A stretch of DNA of 24,964 nucleotides from Paludibacteraceae bacterium (GCA_947445425.1 CANFFA010000001.1:1-24964), one strand, 5' to 3'. Shown: positions 8,229 to 15,443, counted from the stretch's first letter. Notes: generated from the sequence alone by a model not told the origin. Program-made: numbers and translations.

Positions 8229-8611
8229 CTAATATGTTTCACGGTGCTCTACCCATTCATTTTGAATTCGCTAGAGAATTGAGAGCAAATCAAACGACTT
8301 CAGAAATATTTCTTTGGCAACATTTAAAAAGTATTCAAACAATACCCAAAGTTCGATTTAGGCGACAACACCCTATCTTACACTTTATTGCAGATTTCTA
8401 TTGCCACAAGGCAAAAATCATAATTGAAATTGACGGAGCTTATCATGATACACCAGATCAATACTTCTACGATAAGTGTCGAGAAGCAGAACTAGAAGCT
8501 TTAGGTTTAAAGGTAATTAGATTTACAAACGAACAAGTGCTTGGGGATATTGAAACTGTATTAAATAAGATCAAGGAAGAACTCAAAAACACAACTGAAT
8601 TAGTCGTTTGA
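8174..8611 (+). CDS. DUF559 endonuclease-like protein
   Basis: From the ATG at 8174 the protein is 145 residues; an in-frame ATG at 8084 lies inside the repeat arm and is less likely. After a repeat-encoded tail ending TPLGVGG, the domain starts at MFHGALPIHFEFARELRANQT. It shows the DUF559 pattern: TSEIFLWQHLK, VRFRRQHPI, FIADFYCHKAKIIIEIDG, then H and a C-terminal LEALGLKVIRFTNEQV. The family is related to Vsr-type very-short-patch-repair endonucleases; the Asp in EIDG and the Glu before it resemble a PD-(D/E)XK-like site. Function is unknown. It has no link to tryptophan synthesis, yet lies between trpB and trpE, flanked by repeat copies. It may be cargo or a partner of the repeat. Confidence 0.82.
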   Translation: MGNKKIKSNFDTPLGVGGSNMFHGALPIHFEFARELRANQTTSEIFLWQHLKSIQTIPKVRFRRQHPILHFIADFYCHKAKIIIEIDGAYHDTPDQYFYDKCREAELEALGLKVIRFTNEQVLGDIETVLNKIKEELKNTTELVV

Positions 8612-8686
8612 CATCAAACAAAACAAATAATATAAATAATATGGAAATCAAAAGTAATTCAAACTCCCCTTTAGGGGTTGGGGGTC
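8596..8686. repeat. Junction element copy 3 (DUF559 gene to trpE), left arm partial
   Basis: The left side keeps only GAATTAG and GACATCAA (8597-8616), matching the distal part of left arms 1, 2 and 4; the CCCCTAAAGGGG core is missing. Right arm 8651-8686 is intact, with CCCCTTTAGGGG at 8666-8677 followed by TTGGGGGT, and encodes NSPLGVGG of TrpE. The DUF559 stop (8609-8611) overlaps the left remnant. Confidence 0.7.
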
Positions 8687-10089
8687 TTATCGTGAATACA
8701 AAGAAAATGCTTGCCGATCTACAAACGCCGGTAGGTATTTATTTAAAGATAAGAGACTTGTATACCAAATCAGTTCTTTTAGAAAGCTCTGATTACCACG
8801 GTGTTGAAAACAGCTATTCCTATATTGGCTTTTGCCCAATCGGTGGGATTTCGGTGAACAATTTTGTCATCACTGAAGAATATCCAGATGGAAGCAAAAT
8901 TGAGACGGCTGTTGAGGATAAAATGACGGTGGCTGAGCGCTTTGATGTATTTTTAAAATCGGTCAATCTAATTAAAAACGAGAATGAAATCGGTGTAAAT
9001 GGCTTGTTTGGCTATTCTTCTTACGAATCAGTGCAATATTTTGAAGATGTAAAACTCTCAGCACGGGGCACAGTTCCAGGAAGCATGCCAGGTCTACACT
9101 ATGTATTATTCAAATACATCATCGCAGTTAACCATTTTAACAATGAATTGACCATCATCGAAAATTTGATGGAAAATGAAGAGAGTAAAATTTCGGAAAT
9201 TGAGGAAGTATTGTCAAGCAATAATTTCGCCACTTACAAATTCGAAGCAGTAGGTGAAGAAAAATCAGACATTACCAACGAACAATACAAAGAGATGGTT
9301 CGCAAAGGAAAAGAACAGTGCTACAAAGGAAATGTATTTCAAATTGTATTGTCACGTCGTTTTTACCAAGAATACAAAGGAGACGATTTTATGCTTTACC
9401 GCACCTTACGCTCTGTGAATCCTTCTCCTTACTTATTCTATTTCAACTTTGGTGATTTCCGCATTTTTGGGTCTTCACCTGAAGCCCATTTAGTGGTTGA
9501 TGCAAAAAAACAAAAGGCTTATATTAAACCCATTGCAGGAACCTTCCGTCGTACGGGGGATGATGAAAAGGATTTTCAATTAGCAGAAAAACTGCGTCAA
9601 GACAAAAAAGAAAATGCAGAGCATGTGATGTTGGTCGATTTGGCACGCAATGACTTGAGCCGCAACACCGACCATGTAGAAGTTGAAGTATTTAGAGAAG
9701 TGCAATATTATTCTCATGTATTACATTTGGTTTCTAGTGTCAGTGGAAGATTGAAACCAGACACCAAAGTCATCAAACTCTTTGCAGATACCTTCCCGGC
9801 AGGAACGCTTTCGGGAGCTCCTAAAATTAAAGCCTTACAACTTATCGATCAAATTGAACCACACGACCGTGGTCCTTATGGCGGATGTTTGGGATACATT
9901 GGCTTCGATGGCAGCTTTAATCAGGCCATTACGATACGTTCTTTTGTAAGTAAAAATAATACTTTGTACTACCAAGCTGGTGCTGGAATAGTTGCAAAAT
10001 CTGATGAAGAAAGTGAGTTGCAGGAAGTAAATAATAAATTGGCGGCATTGAAAAAAGCGGTGGATGTGGCTTCAACCCCTAAGCCCTAA
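8641..10089 (+). CDS. trpE: Anthranilate synthase component I
   Basis: This 482-residue subunit converts chorismate to anthranilate with ammonia delivered by TrpG. ATG 8641 is preferred over a TTG-initiated extension from 8608, which would overlap the DUF559 stop. The chorismate-binding domain is clear: GSSPEAHLVV, PIAGTFRRTGDDEKD, HVMLVDLARNDLSR, GTLSGAPKIKALQLID and GGCLGYIGFDG. The feedback-site element LLESSDYHGVENSYSYIG is present near the N-terminus. Residues 1-16 (ending NSPLGVGG) are repeat-encoded. The C-terminal STPKP and the stop codon also lie in a repeat arm. This is the committed step of the pathway. Confidence 0.96.
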   Translation: MEIKSNSNSPLGVGGLIVNTKKMLADLQTPVGIYLKIRDLYTKSVLLESSDYHGVENSYSYIGFCPIGGISVNNFVITEEYPDGSKIETAVEDKMTVAERFDVFLKSVNLIKNENEIGVNGLFGYSSYESVQYFEDVKLSARGTVPGSMPGLHYVLFKYIIAVNHFNNELTIIENLMENEESKISEIEEVLSSNNFATYKFEAVGEEKSDITNEQYKEMVRKGKEQCYKGNVFQIVLSRRFYQEYKGDDFMLYRTLRSVNPSPYLFYFNFGDFRIFGSSPEAHLVVDAKKQKAYIKPIAGTFRRTGDDEKDFQLAEKLRQDKKENAEHVMLVDLARNDLSRNTDHVEVEVFREVQYYSHVLHLVSSVSGRLKPDTKVIKLFADTFPAGTLSGAPKIKALQLIDQIEPHDRGPYGGCLGYIGFDGSFNQAITIRSFVSKNNTLYYQAGAGIVAKSDEESELQEVNNKLAALKKAVDVASTPKP

Positions 10090-10200
10090 AGGGGAATGAG
10101 ATTAGCTTTTCGAAATCAACACTTTACATAAAGATTCTTAATATGGAAAAAAATATAGAAAATAAAAGCAAATCCAACTCCCCTTCAGGGGTTGGGGGTT
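10073..10200. repeat. Junction element copy 4 (trpE to trpG)
   Basis: Left arm 10073-10119 has GCCCTAAAGGGG (10083-10094) containing the trpE stop at 10087-10089, then GAATGAGATTAG and CGAAATCAAC. Right arm 10164-10200 has CCCCTTCAGGGG (10180-10191) followed by TTGGGGGT and encodes NSPSGVGG of TrpG. The interior resembles copy 1: both run from CGAMATCAA through TTYACATAAA, so homology extends beyond the C-rich cores. Confidence 0.85.
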
Positions 10201-10763
10201 CAATTCTCGTTTTTGACAACTATGATTCCTTTACCTACAATTTGGTACATGAAGTTAAAAAGCTAGGATACACCAATATAGAAGTACATCGTAACGATCA
10301 AATTCCCTTGGAAGAGATTGCTCGTTTTGATAAAATCATCCTTTCTCCGGGTCCTGGGGTTCCTTCTGAATCTGGAATTCTACTCGATGTAATTCGTACG
10401 TATGCATCAACAAAACCGATTCTAGGAGTCTGCCTTGGCGAACAAGCCATTGCAGAAGCTTTTGGCGGAACACTCATCAATCTTGCCGAAGTACACCACG
10501 GGGTTACTTCTATGATCAATGTATTGGAAGAAGATGTACTTTTCAAAGGTTTGCCAAAGACCCTAGAAGTAGGGCGCTATCATTCATGGGCTGCCGAAAA
10601 ATCAACCTTGCCAGCATGTTTAACCATTACGGCAGTTGACGAAGAGGGGATGATCATGGCTTTGGCTCACAAAACCTATGATGTGCGGGGAGTACAATTT
10701 CATCCAGAATCGGTATTGACACCAGATGGATTGCAAATGTTGAAAAATTGGTTGGAATCGTAA
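10143..10763 (+). CDS. trpG: Anthranilate synthase component II (glutamine amidotransferase)
   Basis: This 206-residue class I glutaminase feeds ammonia to TrpE. The family sequence begins at ILVFDNYDSFTYNLVH (residue 21). SPGPGVPSESG forms the oxyanion region, Cys97 in GVCLGEQAIAEAFGG is the nucleophile, and His187/Glu189 in QFHPES complete the triad. The Glu after CLG is less usual than His or Gln. Residues 1-19 (ending NSPSGVGG) come from the repeat arm and are extra to the family. The next gene, trpD, starts 90 bases downstream beyond a perfect 26-bp palindrome. Confidence 0.96.
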   Translation: MEKNIENKSKSNSPSGVGGSILVFDNYDSFTYNLVHEVKKLGYTNIEVHRNDQIPLEEIARFDKIILSPGPGVPSESGILLDVIRTYASTKPILGVCLGEQAIAEAFGGTLINLAEVHHGVTSMINVLEEDVLFKGLPKTLEVGRYHSWAAEKSTLPACLTITAVDEEGMIMALAHKTYDVRGVQFHPESVLTPDGLQMLKNWLES

Positions 10764-10786
10764 ACATGCGTATAGACCTTGCATGA

Positions 10787-10812
10787 TAGAGACGTTGCAT
10801 GCAACGTCTCTA
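10787..10812. repeat. 26-bp perfect palindrome between trpG and trpD
   Basis: TAGAGACGTTGCA followed by its exact reverse complement, centred on GCATGC. It shares the GAGACG...CGTCTC outer stem with the palindrome at 1575-1616, while the inner bases differ (TTGCATGCAA against CAATGCATTG). It has no T-run and lies inside an operon, so an efficient terminator is unlikely. Confidence 0.85.
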
Positions 10813-10852
10813 CAAAATAAAACGATACGATCATTAAAATCTAGAATATTCC

Positions 10853-11848
10853 ATGAAACATTTACTAAACAGATTATTCAATCACCAATCGCTCACCAAA
10901 CAAGAGGCTTCCGAAGTGATGATCAACATAGCTGCCGGAAAATACAGTGAAGTAGAAATCGCTGCCTTTATCTCGGTCTACCTCATGCGAAGCATAGAAC
11001 TGGAGGAGGTAATCGGTTTTCGAGAAGCACTACTCAGCATGGCCATTCCAATGGACTTGTCTGAATTTGAACCACTTGACATAGTCGGAACTGGTGGAGA
11101 TGGCAAGAACACCTTTAACATCTCTACCTGTAGTTGTTTTGCAGTAGCAGGTGCGGGGTACAAAGTTGCCAAACACGGTAATTATGGTGCAACATCCGTA
11201 AGCGGTTCTTCCAATGTTTTAGAATATTTCGGTGCCAAATTCACTACAGATATGAATGTAGTGAAACGCTCATTGGAGGAGGCCAATTTTGCCTATCTGC
11301 ATGCTCCTTTGTGCAACCCTGCGATGAAAAACGTAGCACCAGTACGTAAGAATTTGGGTGTACGTACTTTTTTCAACGTACTTGGACCACTCATTAGTCC
11401 TGTACGTCCACATTACCAATGTTTAGGAGTTTACAACCTAAAGATGATGCGACTGTACAATTACATCTACCAAAGCTTGGGTTGTCAATACACCATTGCT
11501 TTCAGTCTGGATGGTTATGATGAAATTTCATTGACCGACAGTTGTAAAATTGTGAATAACAATGGTGAGTTTCTCTTTACACCTGAGCAATTGGGCTATC
11601 CTAAAATTGAACAAAAAGAACTTTGGGGAGGTGATACCATTGGAGAAGCCTCACAAATCCTTTTGAATGTTTTGGACAATAATAGCACTATTGCACAACG
11701 CAATGCAGTAGTTATCAACTCCGCCATTGCCATACAAACCCGTTGTCCTGAGAAAAGTTTGGAAGTATGCAAAGCAGAGGCATTGGAATCTTTGGAAAGT
11801 GGAAGGGCGAAGGCTGCATTTGTGAAGTTTGAGGAGATTTACAAATAA
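10853..11848 (+). CDS. trpD: Anthranilate phosphoribosyltransferase
   Basis: This 331-residue enzyme transfers phosphoribose from PRPP to anthranilate. The glycine-rich PRPP site GTGGDGKNTFNIST lies at about 79-92 and the anthranilate-site KHGN motif at 107-110, followed by SVSGSSNVLEYFG. NVLGPLISPVRPHYQCLGVY is also typical. The start is natural (MKHLLNRLFNHQSLT) and carries no repeat-encoded tail, unlike TrpB, TrpE and TrpG. The next pathway gene, trpC, is displaced by about 680 bases holding a toxin-antitoxin remnant. Confidence 0.96.
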   Translation: MKHLLNRLFNHQSLTKQEASEVMINIAAGKYSEVEIAAFISVYLMRSIELEEVIGFREALLSMAIPMDLSEFEPLDIVGTGGDGKNTFNISTCSCFAVAGAGYKVAKHGNYGATSVSGSSNVLEYFGAKFTTDMNVVKRSLEEANFAYLHAPLCNPAMKNVAPVRKNLGVRTFFNVLGPLISPVRPHYQCLGVYNLKMMRLYNYIYQSLGCQYTIAFSLDGYDEISLTDSCKIVNNNGEFLFTPEQLGYPKIEQKELWGGDTIGEASQILLNVLDNNSTIAQRNAVVINSAIAIQTRCPEKSLEVCKAEALESLESGRAKAAFVKFEEIYK

Positions 11849-11892
11849 TCACTCCAATTCTTGAGAGTGGATATATCGGAAATAAAAAACGA

Positions 11893-12123
11893 TTGATTAT
11901 GATGCGATTAACATTGATAAACAGAACCGTAAACTCTTTGTCGAAACTACCTAACGACAAGGTACAAGAAGTATCCGATTTTACTGAGTTTATCTTAAAG
12001 AAATACGAAGATGAAATCTTGCAAAAAGGGATACATAAACTAGTAAGCAATTCAGATTCTTTTCAATTTCTGAAAGATGAAGAGGATCTGTATTCGGAAT
12101 CTGACTTAAAAGAGAAATTCTAA
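11893..12123 (+). CDS. Small DUF2281-like antitoxin candidate
   Basis: A 76-residue acidic protein; the start could also be the second ATG at 11899. The stretch LSKLPNDKVQEVSDFTEFILKKYEDE resembles DUF2281-like small proteins, many of which are antitoxins. The C-terminal SESDLKEKF looks like a toxin-binding tail. Its stop overlaps the ATG of the following MazF/PemK-like frame (TAATG), as in many type II toxin-antitoxin pairs. It is unrelated to tryptophan synthesis and splits trpD from trpC. Family assignment is by pattern only. Confidence 0.65.
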   Translation: MIMMRLTLINRTVNSLSKLPNDKVQEVSDFTEFILKKYEDEILQKGIHKLVSNSDSFQFLKDEEDLYSESDLKEKF

Positions 12124-12439
12124 TGGAAAAAGGCGAAATAATACTCATACCATTTCCATTTACCGTTTAAAAGGAAATAAAAACAAACCTGCCTTAATCC
12201 TAATCAGTTGTGAATTAGATATTACTGTGGCTTTCATTTCCACTCAATTAAAATGGAATGAAGCTACTGATTTAATATTAAATCCATCCACTGAAAATGG
12301 GTTAAAGAAGAAATCACTTCTACGATTATCAAAACTTGCAACCATTGATAAAGAGTTGGCTATTGGAAGATTAGGAAGCTTAAATGCCAATGATTTAAAA
12401 CAAGTGGATAGTAACTTAATGATACTATTAAAACTATAA
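12123..12439 (+). pseudogene. MazF/PemK-like toxin, broken by a one-base frameshift
   Basis: The frame from ATG 12123 reads MEKGEIILIPFPFTV and stops at TAA 12168-12170. The N-terminal GEIILIPFPFT is the PemK/MazF start motif. In the -1 frame, coding resumes at once with LKGNKNKPALILIS and runs to 12437-12439 (ending GSLNANDLKQVDSNLMILLKL), the usual end of this family. Adding one A after ACCG (12162-12165) would restore GAT TTA AAA GGA and an intact toxin of about 105 residues. No slippery heptamer fits in the correct frame, so this is probably a true loss of function or a sequencing error. The toxin would be an mRNA interferase. Confidence 0.8.
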
Positions 12440-12529
12440 GTGGGCTATAAGTAAACTATAAATTGTAGTCAACTGAAAATAAAATCCACTGCACAATTTT
12501 CAACTTGAAAGTTAATTAACACAAATTCA

Positions 12530-13324
12530 ATGTCAACAATATTAGATAAAATAATAGCCGACAAGCTAATAGAAGTTGCAGAGCGCAAAGCCACAATTTC
12601 CATTTCCGACCTAGAGAAATCTCTTGATTTTAAGAGAAAGTGCCTTTCCATGAAACAAAGCCTGCTCAATTCAGAATCAGGCATCATTGCCGAGTTCAAG
12701 CGGAAATCGCCCTCTCTTGGGTGGATACATGAACATGCAGATGTTCAGACGGTTACTTCAGGCTATTCAGATGCAGGTGCCTCAGGTATTTCAATTTTGA
12801 CGGATTTTCCCTATTTTGGAGGAACTCCAGCTGATTTAATCGCTGCCCGTCCCTCTATCAAATGTCCTGTTTTACGTAAAGATTTCATTGTTGACGAATA
12901 CCAATTGTATGAAGCCAAGGCGATGGGTGCTGATGTCATTTTGCTTATTGCAGCAGCCCTGAGTTCATCACAAACGAAACAGCTGGGACGAAAGGCACAT
13001 GAATTGGGCTTGGAAGTTCTGTTGGAAGTTCACAACCGCGCAGAATTAGACCATGCAAATGAATTTGTGGACATGCTGGGCGTCAATAACCGTAACCTAA
13101 AAACTTTCGAACAAAGCATTCAGGTTTCATTTGACTTGGCCAACTTAATACCGAATAATTTTGCCAAAGTGAGTGAAAGCGGTATTTCAAAAGTAGAGAC
13201 GGTCCGTGAGCTTCGTGAGGCAGGATATTGCGGATTTTTGATGGGAGAGAATTTCATGAAAGAAGAAAATCCAGCGGAAGCTATGAGCAAATTTATTAAA
13301 AAAATTAAAAATGGAAACCAATAA
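12530..13324 (+). CDS. trpC: Indole-3-glycerol-phosphate synthase
   Basis: This 264-residue TIM barrel closes the indole ring from carboxyphenylamino-deoxyribulose phosphate. Its active-site motifs are in order: IIAEFKRKSPSLGWI (52-66, with Glu55 and Lys57), PVLRKDFIVDEYQLYEAKAMGAD, VLLEVHNRAEL, LGVNNRNLKTF and KVSESGIS. It is a stand-alone protein, not fused to TrpF. Its last 14 bases overlap the trpF start. It follows the toxin remnant by 90 bases in which I see no strong signal. Confidence 0.96.
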   Translation: MSTILDKIIADKLIEVAERKATISISDLEKSLDFKRKCLSMKQSLLNSESGIIAEFKRKSPSLGWIHEHADVQTVTSGYSDAGASGISILTDFPYFGGTPADLIAARPSIKCPVLRKDFIVDEYQLYEAKAMGADVILLIAAALSSSQTKQLGRKAHELGLEVLLEVHNRAELDHANEFVDMLGVNNRNLKTFEQSIQVSFDLANLIPNNFAKVSESGISKVETVRELREAGYCGFLMGENFMKEENPAEAMSKFIKKIKNGNQ

Positions 13325-13979
13325 TAATCTCAATGCCACTTTAGGGTTTAGGGATTCTTTAAAAATAAAAATTTGTGGGATGAAATTTCCCGACAACATA
13401 CAAGCTGTAACAGATTTAAAACCTGATTTTTTAGGATTTATATTTTATCCAAAATCCCCAAGATATCCAGAAACATTGGATATTGATTTATTGCTAAATA
13501 TTCCAAGAAATATCCTGAAAATTGGAGTCTTTGTAAATGAAACACAAGACAATATCCTTGAAACAGTCAAGAAATACAGTTTACAAGGGGTGCAATTACA
13601 CGGTTCAGAATCAGAGGAGCTTTGTTACACCTTAAAATCACTTGGATTTTTGGTTTTCAAAGCATTTCCAATTGCTGATGCAACTGATTTTAAAGCAACT
13701 GAAAATTATGAAGGGGCGTGCGACTTCTTCCTTTTTGACACCAAAACCCCTACACATGGAGGTTCTGGAGTTAAATTCGATTGGTCTATACTCTCATCCT
13801 ATCAAGGAGATACTCGTTTTCTTCTGAGTGGTGGGATTTCAGTGGAAGATGTGGAAATAATCAAGTTAATAAATCATCCAAAAATGATTGGTGTCGACCT
13901 GAATAGCCGCTTTGAAATTAGCCCAGGAATGAAAGACTCAACGCTATTAGCTGAATTTATTACTGCCATAAAATCTTGA
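13311..13979 (+). CDS. trpF: Phosphoribosylanthranilate isomerase
   Basis: This 222-residue TIM barrel performs the Amadori rearrangement of phosphoribosylanthranilate. The catalytic Cys22 lies in LKIKICGMK and the catalytic Asp143 in FLFDTKTPTHGGSG; GVQLHGSES and FLLSGGIS are the usual barrel motifs. Most TrpF proteins begin at KIKICGM. Here residues 1-16 (METNNNLNATLGFRDS) precede it and are encoded by a decayed repeat arm reading CCACTTTAGGGTTTAGGG. The first 14 bases overlap trpC, which suggests coupled translation. Confidence 0.95.
   Translation: METNNNLNATLGFRDSLKIKICGMKFPDNIQAVTDLKPDFLGFIFYPKSPRYPETLDIDLLLNIPRNILKIGVFVNETQDNILETVKKYSLQGVQLHGSESEELCYTLKSLGFLVFKAFPIADATDFKATENYEGACDFFLFDTKTPTHGGSGVKFDWSILSSYQGDTRFLLSGGISVEDVEIIKLINHPKMIGVDLNSRFEISPGMKDSTLLAEFITAIKS
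13335..13355. repeat. Decayed half element at the trpF start
   Basis: CCACTTTAGGGTTTAGGG resembles the right arm of the junction element, with the palindromic core lost, and is closest to the arm before argH (CCACTTTAGGGGCTAGG at 21365). No left arm is visible in trpC. It is translated as part of the TrpF N-terminal tail. Confidence 0.55.
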
Positions 13980-14010
13980 TAAAAATTAAAAAGTTCGAAC
14001 AACAAATAAA

Positions 14011-14046
14011 CCAGCGACCAATGACTTAAGACCGTTGACCGTTGAC
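14011..14046. repeat. Short GACC/GTTGACC direct repeats before trpA
   Basis: GACCGTTGACCGTTGAC (14030-14046) holds two copies of GACCGTT and part of a third. The related GACCAATGAC lies 14 bases upstream of it. It occupies the trpF-trpA gap just before the ATG. No function is evident. Confidence 0.6.
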
Positions 14047-14058
14047 AAAAAATCATCC

Positions 14059-14829
14059 ATGAACAGAATCAATCAATTGTTTCAACAAAAATCCGAAAAC
14101 ATCCTTTCGGTATATTTCACAGCAGGTTTCCCAAAATTAGAAGACACAGTACCTACACTAAAATGCTTACAGGCTAATGGAGTTGATTTAGTGGAAATTG
14201 GCGTACCCTTTTCCGACCCAATGGCCGACGGTCTGGTGATACAAAACAGTAGTGAAGTGGCGCTTAAAAATGGTATGAGTATTAAGAAGTTGTTTGAACA
14301 GCTATCAAATATTCGTTCAGAAATCAATATCCCCCTTATTATGATGGGGTATTTAAATCCTATTATGCAATTTGGATTTGAAGCTTTTTGTAAAGAGTGC
14401 CATAGAGTCGGAGTTGATGGGATGATTATTCCAGATCTACCAATGTCCGATTTCCTTGCTAATTACAAAGAAATCGCAGAACGTTATGGATTGGAATTCA
14501 TTTTCCTGATTACCCCAGAAACGTCAGAGGAACGTATCCGTCTGATTGACAGTCATACCAATGGTTTCATCTATATGGTTTCTTCGGCAGCAGTAACTGG
14601 AACTCAAAATTCATTTGATAGCAAAGTGGATTATTTTAATCGTATCAACTCCATGAATTTGAAAAACCCACGCTTAATTGGTTTTGGAATTTCTAACAAA
14701 TCAACCCGTGAGACGGTCTGTAAATACTCATCCGGCGCCATTATTGGAAGTGCATTTATCAAAGCATTGGCGGAAACAAATGACGTTGAAATGGGGGTTA
14801 AATTATTATTGGAAAATTTGAATAAATGA
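14059..14829 (+). CDS. trpA: Tryptophan synthase alpha chain
   Basis: This 256-residue TIM barrel cleaves indole-3-glycerol phosphate and channels indole to TrpB. The start at ATG 14059 gives MNRINQLFQQKSENILSVYF; a TTG-initiated extension to 14035 would run through a short repeat and is not needed. Catalytic Glu46 and Asp57 lie in DLVEIGVPFSDPMADG, equivalent to the usual Glu49/Asp60. GYLNPIMQFG, DGMIIPDLP and the phosphate-site segment IGFGISN follow. It is the last gene of the operon, and the palindrome at 14837 lies just past its stop. Confidence 0.96.
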   Translation: MNRINQLFQQKSENILSVYFTAGFPKLEDTVPTLKCLQANGVDLVEIGVPFSDPMADGLVIQNSSEVALKNGMSIKKLFEQLSNIRSEINIPLIMMGYLNPIMQFGFEAFCKECHRVGVDGMIIPDLPMSDFLANYKEIAERYGLEFIFLITPETSEERIRLIDSHTNGFIYMVSSAAVTGTQNSFDSKVDYFNRINSMNLKNPRLIGFGISNKSTRETVCKYSSGAIIGSAFIKALAETNDVEMGVKLLLENLNK

Positions 14830-14836
14830 TTAATTG

Positions 14837-14868
14837 TCGTAGAGGCGCAATGCATTGTGCCTCTACGA
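14837..14868. terminator. 32-bp near-perfect palindrome between trpA and tag
   Basis: TCGTAGAGGCGCAATG pairs with CATTGTGCCTCTACGA, with one G-T pair. It belongs to the same family as the palindromes at 1575 and 10787. It lies 8 bases after the trpA stop and contains the tag stop codon (14863-14865) on the other strand. The position between convergent genes suits a bidirectional terminator, but neither side has a long T-run. Confidence 0.75.
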
Positions 14869-15417
14869 TCGAAACGAACATTTTTCAAAATGGTCATTCA
14901 CCATCCCGCTGGCCTGCATAAAGGCATAACAGATGGTGGATCCCACAAATTTAAAACCTCGCGAAAGTAAATCTTTACTCATCGCATCAGAAATCACGGT
15001 CTTAGAAGGTAAATCTGACATCGAATGAACGATATTTTCAATTATTTTTCCCTCCGTAAATTTCCAAATATAAGCATCAAAGGTTCCAAACTCAGCTTGG
15101 ATGCTTAAAAAGGCCTTTGCATTTCCGACGGTGGCACGTATCTTCGCCTGATTTCTAACAATGGAAGCATCCTGCATTAGCTCCTGAATTCTCTCCTCCT
15201 GATAAAGCACTATTTTGTTTGCATCAAAATTATCGAAAGCCCTACGGAAATTTTCCCGTTTATGAAGTACTATTTTCCAACTCAGTCCCGCCTGAAATCC
15301 CTCCAATAACAATAATTCAAACAGTTTCGAATCATTATGTTCCGGTTTTCCCCACTCAGTATTGTGATAGACCTGCATGAGAAGGTCATTTCCTGGCCAT
15401 GTACAATTACAATCCAT
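14863..15417 (-). CDS. tag: DNA-3-methyladenine glycosylase I
   Basis: This 184-residue base-excision repair enzyme removes 3-methyladenine from alkylated DNA. The N-terminal CTWPGNDLLMQVYHNTEWG is diagnostic. The zinc snap is complete: Cys5 and His18 near the N-terminus, His176 and Cys180 in NDHFEKC at the C-terminus. LFELLLLEGFQAGLSWKIVL and the RGFKFVGSTICYAFMQASGMVNDH segment match the helix-hairpin-helix fold. It is convergent with the trp operon and divergent from the HD-domain gene. Its stop lies within a dispersed palindrome, so the last residues (SFRS) may derive from it. Confidence 0.95.
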   Translation of the reverse strand: MDCNCTWPGNDLLMQVYHNTEWGKPEHNDSKLFELLLLEGFQAGLSWKIVLHKRENFRRAFDNFDANKIVLYQEERIQELMQDASIVRNQAKIRATVGNAKAFLSIQAEFGTFDAYIWKFTEGKIIENIVHSMSDLPSKTVISDAMSKDLLSRGFKFVGSTICYAFMQASGMVNDHFEKCSFRS

Positions 15418-15443
15418 TTTTCATTTTGTTTTGTTTATTTAAA

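Noticed and set aside
6762..10200. Insertion sequence or transposon with its own transposase
   Set aside because: No transposase or integrase reading frame lies in or near the repeats; the only candidate nuclease is the DUF559 protein, whose role is unproven.
12123..12200. Programmed -1 frameshifting in the toxin gene
   Set aside because: The TTTAAAA run is not in the X XXY YYZ register relative to the upstream frame, and no stimulatory structure is obvious; a one-base deletion explains the break better.
14631..14897. Minus-strand frame across the trpA end
   Set aside because: It is antisense to the conserved TrpA C-terminus, and tag is the real minus-strand gene here.
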